The notes under the pieces are model-generated. The model did no database searches, was not told where the DNA came from, and worked only from the letters and a program-made list of their open reading frames with translations. A stretch of DNA of 64,000 nucleotides. Origin: Paenibacillus eucommiae. Lineage in GTDB: Bacteria > Bacillota > Bacilli > Paenibacillales > NBRC-103111. This document shows positions 35,838 to 44,917 of the stretch, one piece after another. The stretch lies in assembly GCF_017874215.1 (NCBI RefSeq), contig NZ_JAGGLB010000006.1, forward strand, positions 186,001 through 250,000. The letters run 5' to 3'. The position numbers and the translations under genes are program-made. The stretch's first letter is position 1. Each line of letters starts with the position of its first letter.

Positions 35838-36046
35838 GCAGTAAAAAGGCGGCTTTATCTGGGTAGCATGAACTCATTGAATCCTTCGGAGGTTACAATG
35901 AGCTGGCAGAACGTCAGCTAACTATCCATCCATGGGCTAATCAAACAAGATTTACAAGATCGGGAGGAGAGGCGTGCTCGGTTGCTGCCCGCATCGCTCG
36001 GGCGACGAAGGCTTCTGTCTACGAATGCTTCGTATGTGAAAAATAA
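35838..36046 (+). pseudogene. Remnant of a class III aminotransferase gene
   Basis: With one frameshift it reads LGSMNSLNPSEG, then ERQLTIHPWANQTRFTRSGG and ACSVAARIARATK before a stop. This is the phosphate-binding part of HemL-like aminotransferases. It differs from the intact aminotransferase at 4818, so it comes from another gene. Confidence 0.7.
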
Positions 36047-36118
36047 AGCTATCGGAGTTTATGGAATAAATAAGCAATTAAACGGTACAATGACAAACTA
36101 TATTACGGAGGTATGAAC

Positions 36119-36967
36119 ATGAAAGCAATGGAAATCGGTGTAATTGTCGATATGACGGACCAAATTGGCTCCATATTTAAAAATTTGCAGCAAGCGGGAA
36201 TACGAACCTGCCAGCTTAACACCTTTGACGAAGAGTGGCTGAGTGACGATATGGTAAAGCTTGTGAAAAATGCAGCAGATCAATGTGACGTGGAGATTAC
36301 TGCTTTTTGGTGTGGGTGGCCGGGTCCGCGAGTTTGGAACTTTTACGAAGGCCAGGCTACACTTGGTCTTGTTCCTCCCTTATACCGCTTATGTAGATTA
36401 GAGGTGCTGCAGAAAGGTTCTGATTTTGCGGCGAAATTAGGTATTGCAGATTTAATTACACATGTCGGATTCATTCCTGAAAATCCCAATGATCCCGAAT
36501 ATTCCGGGGTTGTGCAAGCATTAAAGCAGTTGGTGAAGCATTGCCAGAGTCATGGTCAATATTTTCTTTTTGAAACAGGACAGGAAACACCCGTCACCTT
36601 AAAAAGAACGATTGAAGATATCGGATTGCCGAATATGGGGGTCAATCTGGATCCTGCAAATCTTATTATGTATGGCAAAGCTAATCCGCTGGATGCTGTA
36701 GATATGTTGGGTGATCTCATCCGAGGTGTTCATGCGAAAGATGGGGAGTACCCCATAGATGGGAAAAATCTCGGCCAAGAGAAACGTCTGGGAGAGGGAA
36801 AAGTCAACTATCCCGCGTTTATCGAAAAGTTAATTCGTCTGAACTATAAAGGAGCCTTGACAATCGAATGCGAAATTGCAGGCGAGGAACACATTAAGGA
36901 AGTCATCCTTGCCAAAAAACAGCTTGAGACATGGATTTTGTCAGCTGGAAAGGATGATAGAGCATGA
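36119..36967 (+). CDS. Sugar phosphate isomerase/epimerase, TIM-barrel (AP endonuclease 2 family)
   Basis: About 282 residues from ATG 36119, which lies 8 bp after GGAG; ATG 36113 is only 3 bp away. It has the xylose-isomerase-like TIM barrel with metal ligands in FLFETGQETP, GVNLDPANLIMYG, GVHAKDGEYP and ALTIECEIAGEEH. These proteins isomerise or epimerise sugars or inososes. Its stop overlaps the start of the Gfo/Idh gene (ATGA), so they are translated together and probably act on the same sugar. Confidence 0.85.
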   Translation: MKAMEIGVIVDMTDQIGSIFKNLQQAGIRTCQLNTFDEEWLSDDMVKLVKNAADQCDVEITAFWCGWPGPRVWNFYEGQATLGLVPPLYRLCRLEVLQKGSDFAAKLGIADLITHVGFIPENPNDPEYSGVVQALKQLVKHCQSHGQYFLFETGQETPVTLKRTIEDIGLPNMGVNLDPANLIMYGKANPLDAVDMLGDLIRGVHAKDGEYPIDGKNLGQEKRLGEGKVNYPAFIEKLIRLNYKGALTIECEIAGEEHIKEVILAKKQLETWILSAGKDDRA

Positions 36968-37950
36968 AAGTGGCGATTGTAGGTGGTGGAGGTATGGGGC
37001 GTCAGCATCTTGAAGTGTATAGGCTGATGAAAGATGTTGAGGTTGTAGCTGTAGTCGATCCGGACGTTGAGAATGTAAGAAGCTTAATAAACGATGATTC
37101 TATAGCAATCTATGCAAGTCTTGATGAGCTGCTAGCTTGTATAAAAATAAATATGGTCGATATTTGCGCACCTACTTATTTGCATTGTGAACTTGCAATT
37201 CAAGCAATGGAGCAAGGCATTCATGTTATTTGTGAGAAGCCTATCTCGCTTACTGTGGATGAAGCAAGTGAAATGAATCGCGTTGCAGAATGTAATCAGG
37301 TTCAATTCATGGTTGCGCAGGTTATTCGGTTTTGGCCGGAATATCAACATTTGAAACAGGTTTTCGACGAGCAGACTTATGGGACGTTATTGCAGCTTCA
37401 GATGTCCCGGATCTCTCCAACACCCCATTGGAGTTGGGACAATTGGATGCTAAATCGAGAAAAAAGCGGCGGTTGCCCACTTGACCTTCACATTCATGAT
37501 ACGGACTTTATCTTGCATCTTCTGGGTAAGCCGAAATCGGTAACAAGCATAGAAAGTATAACGGATGGAATCATGGATTATCTATCTACTCAATATGAAT
37601 ATGACGGAATGCTTGTGCAAGCTGAGGCTGGCTTTTATGCTGCTTCGATTCCGTTTACTATGTCTTTTAACGCTGTGTTTGAAAAGGCAACTTTACAATA
37701 TAAGAACTACAGATTGACCACTTATGAACATAATAAAGAACCGATAGTCGTAGACGTTACACAATCGCCGGGTGAGACTTTAGAGGAGAAGAAGGCCATT
37801 CAAGCGGTTCACGGTTATTACAATGAAATACGTTACTTTTTGGACTGTTTGAATGAAAATAAACATCCATCGATTTGTACACCGGATAGCAGCATGGAAA
37901 GTTTAAAGATTGTTTATAAGGAATTGGAATCGGCAGCAGCCCAAAAGTAA
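36964..37950 (+). CDS. Gfo/Idh/MocA-family oxidoreductase
   Basis: The 328-residue protein has the NAD(P) motif GGGGMGRQH at the N-terminus, the complete EKP motif in VICEKPISLT and the catalytic HIHDTDF region, so it should be an active sugar or cyclitol dehydrogenase, unlike the one at 3764. It overlaps the isomerase gene by 4 bp. Its last 25 codons and trailer are repeated at 39141-39244, beyond the sialidase-like gene. Confidence 0.88.
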   Translation: MKVAIVGGGGMGRQHLEVYRLMKDVEVVAVVDPDVENVRSLINDDSIAIYASLDELLACIKINMVDICAPTYLHCELAIQAMEQGIHVICEKPISLTVDEASEMNRVAECNQVQFMVAQVIRFWPEYQHLKQVFDEQTYGTLLQLQMSRISPTPHWSWDNWMLNREKSGGCPLDLHIHDTDFILHLLGKPKSVTSIESITDGIMDYLSTQYEYDGMLVQAEAGFYAASIPFTMSFNAVFEKATLQYKNYRLTTYEHNKEPIVVDVTQSPGETLEEKKAIQAVHGYYNEIRYFLDCLNENKHPSICTPDSSMESLKIVYKELESAAAQK

Positions 37951-37984
37951 ACGAACTTTATCTGAGTTTTGTCTGCTGAAAGAA
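37881..37984 (+). repeat. Direct repeat, left copy, flanking the sialidase-like gene
   Basis: About 104 bp covering the 3' end of the Gfo/Idh gene and its trailer, repeated with roughly 85-90 percent identity exactly 1260 bp downstream. Confidence 0.85.
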
Positions 37985-38030
37985 AGAAAAAAACTAACTT
38001 TTCGAGTCATTAAAAAAGGAGAGAACATCT

Positions 38031-39149
38031 ATGCAGCAAAAAGGAAAAGTAGTATTGGACTTACGACCGACACCTGGAAATCCGCGCAACAGCGAGGGTG
38101 CGTTTCTTGATATGAAAAACGGTCGGGTGTTATTTGTTTACAGCCGTTTTATCGGGGATTCGCCAGATGATAACGCTTATGCTGGTATTGCAGCACGATA
38201 TTCGTCTGATCGAGGAGATACGTGGACTGACACCGACGAAATTATCGCCTTGCCCGAGCAGCATGATGCGATCAATATCATGAGTGTGTCCCTGCTCAGA
38301 ATGACAAATGGGGATATCGGGTTATTTTATCTCATCCGCAGAGGCTGGCATGATCAACGATTACATTTGCGGCGTTCGACAGACGAGGGTCGAACCTGGG
38401 GGGAGCCGATTTGCTGCGTGCCGGGAATGGGTAATTACGATACTCACAACGATCGCGTCATCCGACTCTCGTCCGGCAGGCTGGTAAATCCCGCCTCTTA
38501 CCACAAGATGTTAGGTAACGGAATAAATGATTGGGATTCGTTAGATATGAAAGGAACTGCGTATTTCTTTTTGTCTGATGACGATGGGACAACCTGGCGA
38601 CAGGCCGCAACTTCTGGAGCGATTCCCGATTCCAGATCGGCAACCGGGCTGCAAGAGCCTGGTGTAGTCGAGCTGGCGAACGGTACGCTGTGGTCTTGGA
38701 GCAGAACCGATATGGGGCGGCAATACGAAATGTTCTCGTGGGATGGCGGAGAGACGTGGTCCGCTCCGGCAGCATCTCCGTTTACATCTCCAATTGCTCC
38801 GCTCTCGATGAAGCGGATCCCGCATAACGGGGAGCTGCTGGCAGTATGGAATCCGATCCCTCAATATCAGACCCGCAAGCTGGAGAATCATTCTTGGGGG
38901 CGCACTCCGCTCGTTGGAGCGTTCAGCGGCGACGAAGGGAAGACGTGGGAAAGGTTTTTCGCAGTGGAACGCGAAGAAGATCGCGGCGGATGCAGCTATA
39001 CAGCGATCCACTTTACCGAGGATGTCCTGCTGCTGGCTTACATCGCAGGTGAACCGGAGGACGGCACGTGCCTTACTCGACTCAAAATACGCAGGATTGA
39101 ACTGAAAGACTTACTCGCAGAAGGGTTGCCTGCCGCAACTACCGGATAG
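38031..39149 (+). CDS. Sialidase-like BNR/Asp-box protein, cytoplasmic
   Basis: The 372-residue protein contains five Asp-boxes of the form SxDxGxTW (SSDRGDTW, STDEGRTW, SDDDGTTW, SWDGGETW, SGDEGKTW), the mark of a six-bladed propeller such as exo-alpha-sialidases, and an N-terminal RPTPGNPRNSEG that could hold an active-site Arg. No signal peptide is present. The ATG follows AAAAAGGAGAGAAC. Its GC content is visibly higher than that of its neighbours and it is bracketed by direct repeats, suggesting acquisition. The substrate may be another sugar acid rather than sialic acid. Confidence 0.85.
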   Translation: MQQKGKVVLDLRPTPGNPRNSEGAFLDMKNGRVLFVYSRFIGDSPDDNAYAGIAARYSSDRGDTWTDTDEIIALPEQHDAINIMSVSLLRMTNGDIGLFYLIRRGWHDQRLHLRRSTDEGRTWGEPICCVPGMGNYDTHNDRVIRLSSGRLVNPASYHKMLGNGINDWDSLDMKGTAYFFLSDDDGTTWRQAATSGAIPDSRSATGLQEPGVVELANGTLWSWSRTDMGRQYEMFSWDGGETWSAPAASPFTSPIAPLSMKRIPHNGELLAVWNPIPQYQTRKLENHSWGRTPLVGAFSGDEGKTWERFFAVEREEDRGGCSYTAIHFTEDVLLLAYIAGEPEDGTCLTRLKIRRIELKDLLAEGLPAATTG

Positions 39150-39244
39150 CAGCATGGAAAGCTTAAAGATTGTTTATAAAGAATTAGAATCTGCTGCAGT
39201 CAAAAAGTATACGAAATTTTTCTGAGTTTTGTCAGCTGGAAAGG
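39141..39244 (+). repeat. Direct repeat, right copy, flanking the sialidase-like gene
   Basis: Begins within the last codons of the sialidase-like gene (ACCGGATAGCAGCATGG) and repeats the tail of the Gfo/Idh gene. It ends with TTTTGTCAGCTGGAAAGGA, a 19-mer also found at 36935 near the end of the isomerase gene. Confidence 0.85.
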
Positions 39245-39362
39245 AGGTGGAGTTGGAAATAACCAATATTGTCTATGGCGTTTCTGTATGCTAGCGAAAT
39301 CAGGCTTACGTATGGTTACGGCTATTATAATTTTAGGAGGTTGTTTATGATGAGGTGGAAAT

Positions 39363-39545
39363 TTGCAAGTAAATTCGTTTGTTTTAGTTTTGCCGGAAGT
39401 TTCCAAAACGACAGGGCAAGAGGTGAGCACCAATTACAACCCAGCAACGGGTGCATTATCCGATAGCTTTGCTCCGGGCGAAGGCAGATTGTACGCCTTG
39501 GATGCTTCGTTTGAGTCTAATAATTCGGAAGCCATCCGGATATAG
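39363..39545 (+). pseudogene. C-terminal remnant of a glycoside hydrolase-like gene
   Basis: It encodes ATGALSDSFAPGEGRLYALD, typical of the closing beta-domain of secreted or cytoplasmic glycosidases (SDTFAPGEGRLY type), and ends in a stop. An AGGAGG-preceded ATG at 39348 is out of frame with it. The rest of the gene is missing. The stretch 39245-39347 shows nothing I recognise. Confidence 0.6.
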
Positions 39546-39587
39546 CCGTTTACGCCAAAGACTTTTGGTCAGAGGTGAAGAATATTG

Positions 39588-39641
39588 TACACATTAAGCA
39601 GAAATATCACACACATCTCGTAAAGAAATACACGCTATACT
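39588..39641 (+). promoter_or_regulatory. Activator-type promoter of the ABC importer operon
   Basis: TACACATTAAGCAGAAATAT at 39588, then CACACACAT ending at 39616, then TATACT at 39636 after 19 bp. It matches the two other 22-bp-period promoters but has no cre at +14. Confidence 0.75.
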
Positions 39642-39792
39642 AAATTTATTAAGTAGTCTCCCGGTTTTTCAGGGTTGATGAAGGGATGATTTGTTATAAT
39701 TAATGAAAATGAACTAGGGGTGATGGGAATGGAAACCGTTTTCAAGGAATCCTTGCAGAGAGGCCATATAGACATGAGGAGGAGTGTTTACA

Positions 39793-40743
39793 ATGGAAAT
39801 TCAAATAAAGAACCAAAGTGTAGTTCCTAAAGTGAACAAGAGCTCGACACTTGTCCATATGAAGAAACATTTATTTATTTATTTTTTAGTCTTACCAGGG
39901 TTCTTATATACTTTAGTATTCCATTACTTTCCTATTTATGGAATCATGATTGCTTTCAAGGATTTTAAAATAAGCAAAGGTATTTTGGGGAGTCCGTGGG
40001 TGGGATTCAAGCATTTCTCAGTGCTGTTTCAGGACGAATATTTTTATAAAGTGGTATTCAATACGGTATTAATTAATTTTTATAATTTTATATTTGGATT
40101 TACTTTTGTAATTATTTTAGCTTTAATGCTTAATGAAATTAGGATCGTTGCTTTAAAAAGAGTTATTCAGACGTTTGTATATATTCCAAACTTTCTCTCT
40201 TGGGTTGTTTTTGCCGGTCTTGTTTCCATCTTTCTATCACCGTCTGAGGGACCTATCAGTGCTATTATGGATTCATTGGGGATTGAACCTATTTATTTTC
40301 TAACTAATAACGATTGGTTTAGAACAGTGCTCGTTGTATCACTCATCATCAAAACAGCGGGGTTTGGGACCATTATTTATCTGGCTTCGATGTCCGGGAT
40401 TAATCCTGAATTGTATGAAAGCGCTATGGTAGACGGTGCAAATAGATTGCGTATGATGTGGCATATCACCTTGCCGAGGATAAAGCCTACCATTGCGGTA
40501 CTGATGATTTTTAGTGTGGCAGGTATATTTGGTTCCAATTTCGAACAGGTATTTAACTTGTATAACCCGCTGGTAATGGAATCAGGGGATGTATTATCAA
40601 CGTATTTGTACAGGAGCGGCTTACTTGAAGGGAAATTAGAGCTGGCGACGGCTTTGGGGCTGATCTTCAGCTGCATTGGTTTAATTCTGATTTTAATTAT
40701 GAATAAGATCATTAGTAAAATGGATGTCACCGGTATTTTTTAG
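39793..40743 (+). CDS. LplB-type ABC transporter permease
   Basis: About 316 residues from ATG 39793, with AGGAGGAG before it; a GTG at 39784 lies inside that site. Six membrane segments and the cytoplasmic loop ESAMVDGANRLRMMWHITLP (EAA motif) mark the LplB/YtcP-side permease of carbohydrate ABC importers. It forms the membrane channel with the next permease. The ATPase is not encoded here and is probably a shared MsmX-type protein. Confidence 0.92.
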   Translation: MEIQIKNQSVVPKVNKSSTLVHMKKHLFIYFLVLPGFLYTLVFHYFPIYGIMIAFKDFKISKGILGSPWVGFKHFSVLFQDEYFYKVVFNTVLINFYNFIFGFTFVIILALMLNEIRIVALKRVIQTFVYIPNFLSWVVFAGLVSIFLSPSEGPISAIMDSLGIEPIYFLTNNDWFRTVLVVSLIIKTAGFGTIIYLASMSGINPELYESAMVDGANRLRMMWHITLPRIKPTIAVLMIFSVAGIFGSNFEQVFNLYNPLVMESGDVLSTYLYRSGLLEGKLELATALGLIFSCIGLILILIMNKIISKMDVTGIF

Positions 40744-40752
40744 AGAGAGGAG

Positions 40753-41658
40753 ATGGACAAAGTGGCTAAACGATTAGGACGAAAGAAATTCTCATCTTAT
40801 GCTTATGATTTAGTAGTCAATACTTTTTGTATCATTTTCGGTCTTATATCTATTTATCCGTTATGGTACATTTTTTTAGGATCACTTAGCAGACCAGGAA
40901 CAACTGCAGCCTTGGGATTTAAGATTCTTTTGCCGCTGGACCCGTATTTCGGATACTACATATCCATACTGCAGGGTCCGTTGTTTCAAAGGGCGATGCT
41001 CATTTCCATATCTACTACGGCTATAGGCGCTTTTGGCGGCGTAGTCTTGACCGGTATGATGGCCTATGGAGTTTCTAAGAAAAAGGTCAAATTCATGAAA
41101 TTCAGCAACACATTTATGGTCTTGACCATGTTCTTCGGCGGGGGCTTAATTCCTACTTTCCTGCTGATTAACAAGCTCCATCTGTATGACACCTATATGG
41201 TTCTCATTGTTTTCCATTTAATGCAGGTGTTCTACTTTATCCTTATGAGAAATTATTTCACCTATGCTATCCCTTCTGAGCTTGAAGATGCAGCTGTGGT
41301 GGACGGCACAAACGATCTTGTTTTATTTTTCAAAATTATTGTGCCCATTTCGATGCCGTTATTTGCCACCATCTTCCTATTTACTGCAGTAGGGATATGG
41401 AACGATTGGTACACCTATTTAATTTATGCGAATAGAGTAGAGCTTCAGCCATTTATTGTGGTGCTGCAAAAACTATTGATTAATCCTAATCAGTATTTAG
41501 GAGCTCAAGGATCGATGTTGAATTATAAATTAAATTTGACAGCGACCGGATTGAAAATGACGACGATTATGATAGCTATCCTCCCTATACTCATGCTGTA
41601 TCCCTTTTTACAAAAGTATTTTACTAAGGGCATGATGATTGGAGCAGTGAAAGGTTAG
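40753..41658 (+). CDS. LplC/YtcP-type ABC transporter permease
   Basis: The 301-residue permease has six membrane segments and the EAA loop ELEDAAVVDGTNDLVLFFKI followed by PISMPL. It begins 9 bp after the first permease and ends in the characteristic YFTKGMMIGAVKG of this family. It is the partner half of the sugar channel. Confidence 0.93.
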   Translation: MDKVAKRLGRKKFSSYAYDLVVNTFCIIFGLISIYPLWYIFLGSLSRPGTTAALGFKILLPLDPYFGYYISILQGPLFQRAMLISISTTAIGAFGGVVLTGMMAYGVSKKKVKFMKFSNTFMVLTMFFGGGLIPTFLLINKLHLYDTYMVLIVFHLMQVFYFILMRNYFTYAIPSELEDAAVVDGTNDLVLFFKIIVPISMPLFATIFLFTAVGIWNDWYTYLIYANRVELQPFIVVLQKLLINPNQYLGAQGSMLNYKLNLTATGLKMTTIMIAILPILMLYPFLQKYFTKGMMIGAVKG

Positions 41659-41731
41659 GAAAGATCACGTTGGTTTTGACCGCTGCAGCGGTGAAAATAG
41701 ATTACCTAAATCAAGAGGAGGGTTTCCAAGT

Positions 41732-43492
41732 ATGAATCAGAAAAAGCTAGGTTTACAGCAAAAATGGGGCCACAAGTTTGTGCTGGTTGTCACAATTGCA
41801 ATTCTCATGTTAATCGTTTCCGCATGTACCAAGGATACTAAAGAGCCAAACAACGAAGAGCCTAAACAAACGGCAACAGGTACAGATGCATCGCCAATAG
41901 TGGTGAAGGATGAAGAGAGAAGTGTAGTTGATCTGTCCTTGTGGTCAGGCGGTATTACTCTGGATAATGTAGAAGGAATTAAGAACGATCCTGTTAAAAA
42001 GTTTGTCGAAGATAAATTTAAGATCAATCTGAAGTTGTTGACAGGGGATCTGGAGAAAATAAAGCTTTTGGTGACAACAGGACAGTCGCCTGATATCATT
42101 TCCATGCCTTTGTGGTTACCTGGCGCGAATGATTTTCTGAAATTATCCTTAAAAGAAGATCTTTTTGTAGATATCGGTGCAATGGTGGCAGGGAATGAGG
42201 ACAAATACCCTCTTATAGCTAAATTTATGAAAGAGCCGGAATATAGGTACTTTAATACAATGTTTTCTGATGACCCTAATAGTAATAAAGCGATTTGGAT
42301 AGGAACTTATATGAAGGGTGCATTTGGAAGTCCCATATTTAATATGCAAATATTAAATAAATTAAATCTCAAGCTGCCAACGACGCTTGATGAGTTTATC
42401 CATGTGCTGCGAGAAATTAAAAAATCTGATCCGAAAATAATACCACTTGGGCTTCGTAACTGTAAAGGGGAATGTTTACTTGACGATCTAGATCAGATTT
42501 TCTTCAACACGCAAGGAACGACAGCGGCGTCTAAGCTTCAGGATGCTAATGGCAACTGGTATGATTCAGCAATCGATCCGAAGAATAAAACCGTATGGAA
42601 ACAATTGCAAGATCTGTACAAGGAAGGTTTGTTTGATAAGGAAATGTTTACGAAAGACACCTATTATCACGGAACGAATGATTTCGCCACCGGGAAAACC
42701 GCAGCAATCACCTTCGCTGTACCGAATACAAATGACGGTCTGTACAGATGGGCTGTAGATGAATTTATTAAGGCGAATCCGACAGCAACCTATCAAGATG
42801 TTCAGATGCTGCCTCATGCTTTAACAGGTCCTGGGGGTACAGCTATCTCTAGAAATCCAGCTTTTAACGTGCTTAACGGCATAGTCATTCCGAAAAGTAA
42901 TAAAAATCCGGAAAGAGCGTTGGAATATATCGAGTGGACACTTTCTAATGAAGGTCAAACGGCTAAGTTTTATGGAATTGAGGGAGTACACTATAAGAAG
43001 AATGCCGAAGGCAAACCGGAACTTATCAGTGTGGATGAATGGAAGAAGGTTACTGACGTATGGGCTATAGACGGAAATCACGGGATGTTCTGGGCTTATA
43101 TGTATGCGCAGGGTGGGAAGATGGATTACGAAAACAACAGCTGGTTTGAGGCTCACGTTAAGCAAACATTCCCTATTATTGAAAGAATTCCAGAAACGCC
43201 TCAGTCGAAGTATTATAATGGAATACTGGAGACCTGGAAACAAGAAACTTTCAAAGAAATTGATTTTTACAATGGATTTGCCAATTTCAGCCCAGAATAT
43301 TTAACCATTGATGCTAAGCTGAAGGAGATCAAATCTAAATATTTTAATAAATTTTTTGTCGGGGAATTGGATGTTGATAAAAACTGGGATGCTTTTGTTA
43401 AAGAATACCAGGATGCAGGTTTGTCGGCATATATCACAGAGTATACAAGAGGGGTTAAGGAAGCAAAAGAGAAGTTCGAAGCAGCTAAATAA
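41732..43492 (+). CDS. LplA/YtcQ-type lipoprotein, ABC sugar-binding protein
   Basis: The 586-residue protein has a lipoprotein signal with lipobox IVSAC (lipidated C32), an acidic linker and an extracellular solute-binding fold of family 1 (DLSLWSGGI, TGQSPDIISM, TPQSKYYNG). It is anchored on the outer side of the membrane and brings oligosaccharide to the permeases. AGAGGAGGG precedes the ATG. A strong hairpin follows at 43518, so downstream genes may be expressed less. Confidence 0.92.
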   Translation: MNQKKLGLQQKWGHKFVLVVTIAILMLIVSACTKDTKEPNNEEPKQTATGTDASPIVVKDEERSVVDLSLWSGGITLDNVEGIKNDPVKKFVEDKFKINLKLLTGDLEKIKLLVTTGQSPDIISMPLWLPGANDFLKLSLKEDLFVDIGAMVAGNEDKYPLIAKFMKEPEYRYFNTMFSDDPNSNKAIWIGTYMKGAFGSPIFNMQILNKLNLKLPTTLDEFIHVLREIKKSDPKIIPLGLRNCKGECLLDDLDQIFFNTQGTTAASKLQDANGNWYDSAIDPKNKTVWKQLQDLYKEGLFDKEMFTKDTYYHGTNDFATGKTAAITFAVPNTNDGLYRWAVDEFIKANPTATYQDVQMLPHALTGPGGTAISRNPAFNVLNGIVIPKSNKNPERALEYIEWTLSNEGQTAKFYGIEGVHYKKNAEGKPELISVDEWKKVTDVWAIDGNHGMFWAYMYAQGGKMDYENNSWFEAHVKQTFPIIERIPETPQSKYYNGILETWKQETFKEIDFYNGFANFSPEYLTIDAKLKEIKSKYFNKFFVGELDVDKNWDAFVKEYQDAGLSAYITEYTRGVKEAKEKFEAAK

Positions 43493-43517
43493 TTAAATAA
43501 GAATGACTATATTAATT

Positions 43518-43556
43518 CAAAAGCTGCATAGTCTTATTCGGGCTATGCGGCTTTTG
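43518..43556. terminator. Hairpin after the solute-binding protein gene
   Basis: CAAAAGCTGCATAG pairs with CTATGCGGCTTTTG around a ten-base loop and ends in TTTT. It may be a partial terminator inside the operon. Confidence 0.75.
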
Positions 43557-43578
43557 ATAAATCTCAGGAGGATAAAAA

Positions 43579-44799
43579 ATGGGCGTAAACATCTGTCTAT
43601 CTTCACCTTTAACAATTTCCGATTGGTTAATTAAATCCAATGGTCCTGACTTTGGAATAGAGGGAATTCGGACAATGCTTACCAGGTGTAAGCAATTCGG
43701 CTTCACGAAAATTTATTGGCGTGTTTTTGAAGCGGGGTGTGCTACTTATTCCAGTAAGCTGGCCAAACCTTTCAGCTTTAACGAGATGGGGGAAGAAAAC
43801 CATTATTCCCTTGGATATTTCGATTGGCCTGATCAAGAAACGCTTGATAAATTCAAACAAATCGATTTTCAAAGCTTTGATAGTCTGAAAGCTGCGATCT
43901 CAATAGGACATGAATTGAATTTAGAGATTCACGCTTGGCTGAGCATCAATGAAGATGATCATGGGGTCGGTTGGCAAAGTGAGTTTACCAAAGACCATCC
44001 CGAATTCAGATGGATAAGAAGAGACGGGCGGTCCTTCCATTCTCAGCTAAGCTACGCTTTTCCGGAAGTGAGGGAATATAAGCTGGGGTTGTTGAAGGAA
44101 ATATTGGATTATGATATTGATGGCGTTTTTCTGGATTGGATACGAACAGGCGATATAAGGGATAACCCGCAAAACGATGATAAGGGTGTGGTTGATTATG
44201 GATATGAGCAGCCAAACATCGAAAAGTTCCAAGAAGAATATGGGATATCTCCCTATGATATAACAAACGGAGATCAGAGATGGATAAAGTGCAGAGCAGA
44301 GCCTGTGACGGAGTTCATGAGACAAGTGCGCAAAGAGGTTAGCCAAGCTGCTAAACGGATCCCCATATCCATAATGGTTCAACATCTGTGGAGTTATCGC
44401 GGTGTACTGCCGGGAATGATTGTGGATGAGAAAATAGCGAAGATGGGCGGGAACATCATTGAAGGTTCCTTAAATGGCCTGTTATGCGATATCAAGACTT
44501 GGGCTAAAGAAGGATTGATTGATGAGGTTGTGGCCGCCGGGTATTATACAGGAGGAGGAACCCCGGAAAAAGCCTATAATTATATTAAAGAAGAAACGGA
44601 AGGACTAGTCCCTGTCTGGCTGTATGGTTGGGTACCCAACACACCCGAAAGTTTTACGGAAGATATAGAATTAGCTGAAAGGCTGGGTGCAAAGGAAATT
44701 CTGTTCTGGGAAGCGGATTACATTGATTCGATTCCTCCATTGCAGCGCCAACAGGTGATGGAAGCTATTGAAAAATATCGTAGAAAAGCCACTGATTAA
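43579..44799 (+). CDS. Glycosyl hydrolase-like TIM-barrel protein (GH10-like/DUF187 type)
   Basis: The 406-residue protein has a TIM-barrel sequence with AWLSINEDDHGVGWQSEF, the paired acidic DGVFLDWIRTGD and VWLYGWVPNTPE, and the final strand EILFWEADYID, resembling family-10-like putative glycosidases (YngK group). It has no signal peptide. AGGAGGATAAAAA precedes the ATG. The exact catalytic acids cannot be fixed by eye. A deletion derivative of a paralogue is at 49374-49733. Confidence 0.75.
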   Translation: MGVNICLSSPLTISDWLIKSNGPDFGIEGIRTMLTRCKQFGFTKIYWRVFEAGCATYSSKLAKPFSFNEMGEENHYSLGYFDWPDQETLDKFKQIDFQSFDSLKAAISIGHELNLEIHAWLSINEDDHGVGWQSEFTKDHPEFRWIRRDGRSFHSQLSYAFPEVREYKLGLLKEILDYDIDGVFLDWIRTGDIRDNPQNDDKGVVDYGYEQPNIEKFQEEYGISPYDITNGDQRWIKCRAEPVTEFMRQVRKEVSQAAKRIPISIMVQHLWSYRGVLPGMIVDEKIAKMGGNIIEGSLNGLLCDIKTWAKEGLIDEVVAAGYYTGGGTPEKAYNYIKEETEGLVPVWLYGWVPNTPESFTEDIELAERLGAKEILFWEADYIDSIPPLQRQQVMEAIEKYRRKATD

Positions 44800-44917
44800 T
44801 TAAAATACGTACGGAAATTCGTGACTTTCGTAGTAAGTTAGTCTACCATTCTCGCAATATCTGGGCGATAGATGCTGGAGCGGGCTTTATTTCTATAGCT
44901 AGAAAGGAAGAAGCAGC

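Noticed and set aside
38458..39105. Several opposite-strand and shifted long frames in the sialidase-like gene
   Set aside because: They are a result of the higher GC content; none has a ribosome site or a recognisable domain.
39730..39744. TGGAAACCGTTTTCA before the ABC importer as a cre site
   Set aside because: It has one extra base compared with the cre consensus and does not fit the spacing seen at the other promoters.
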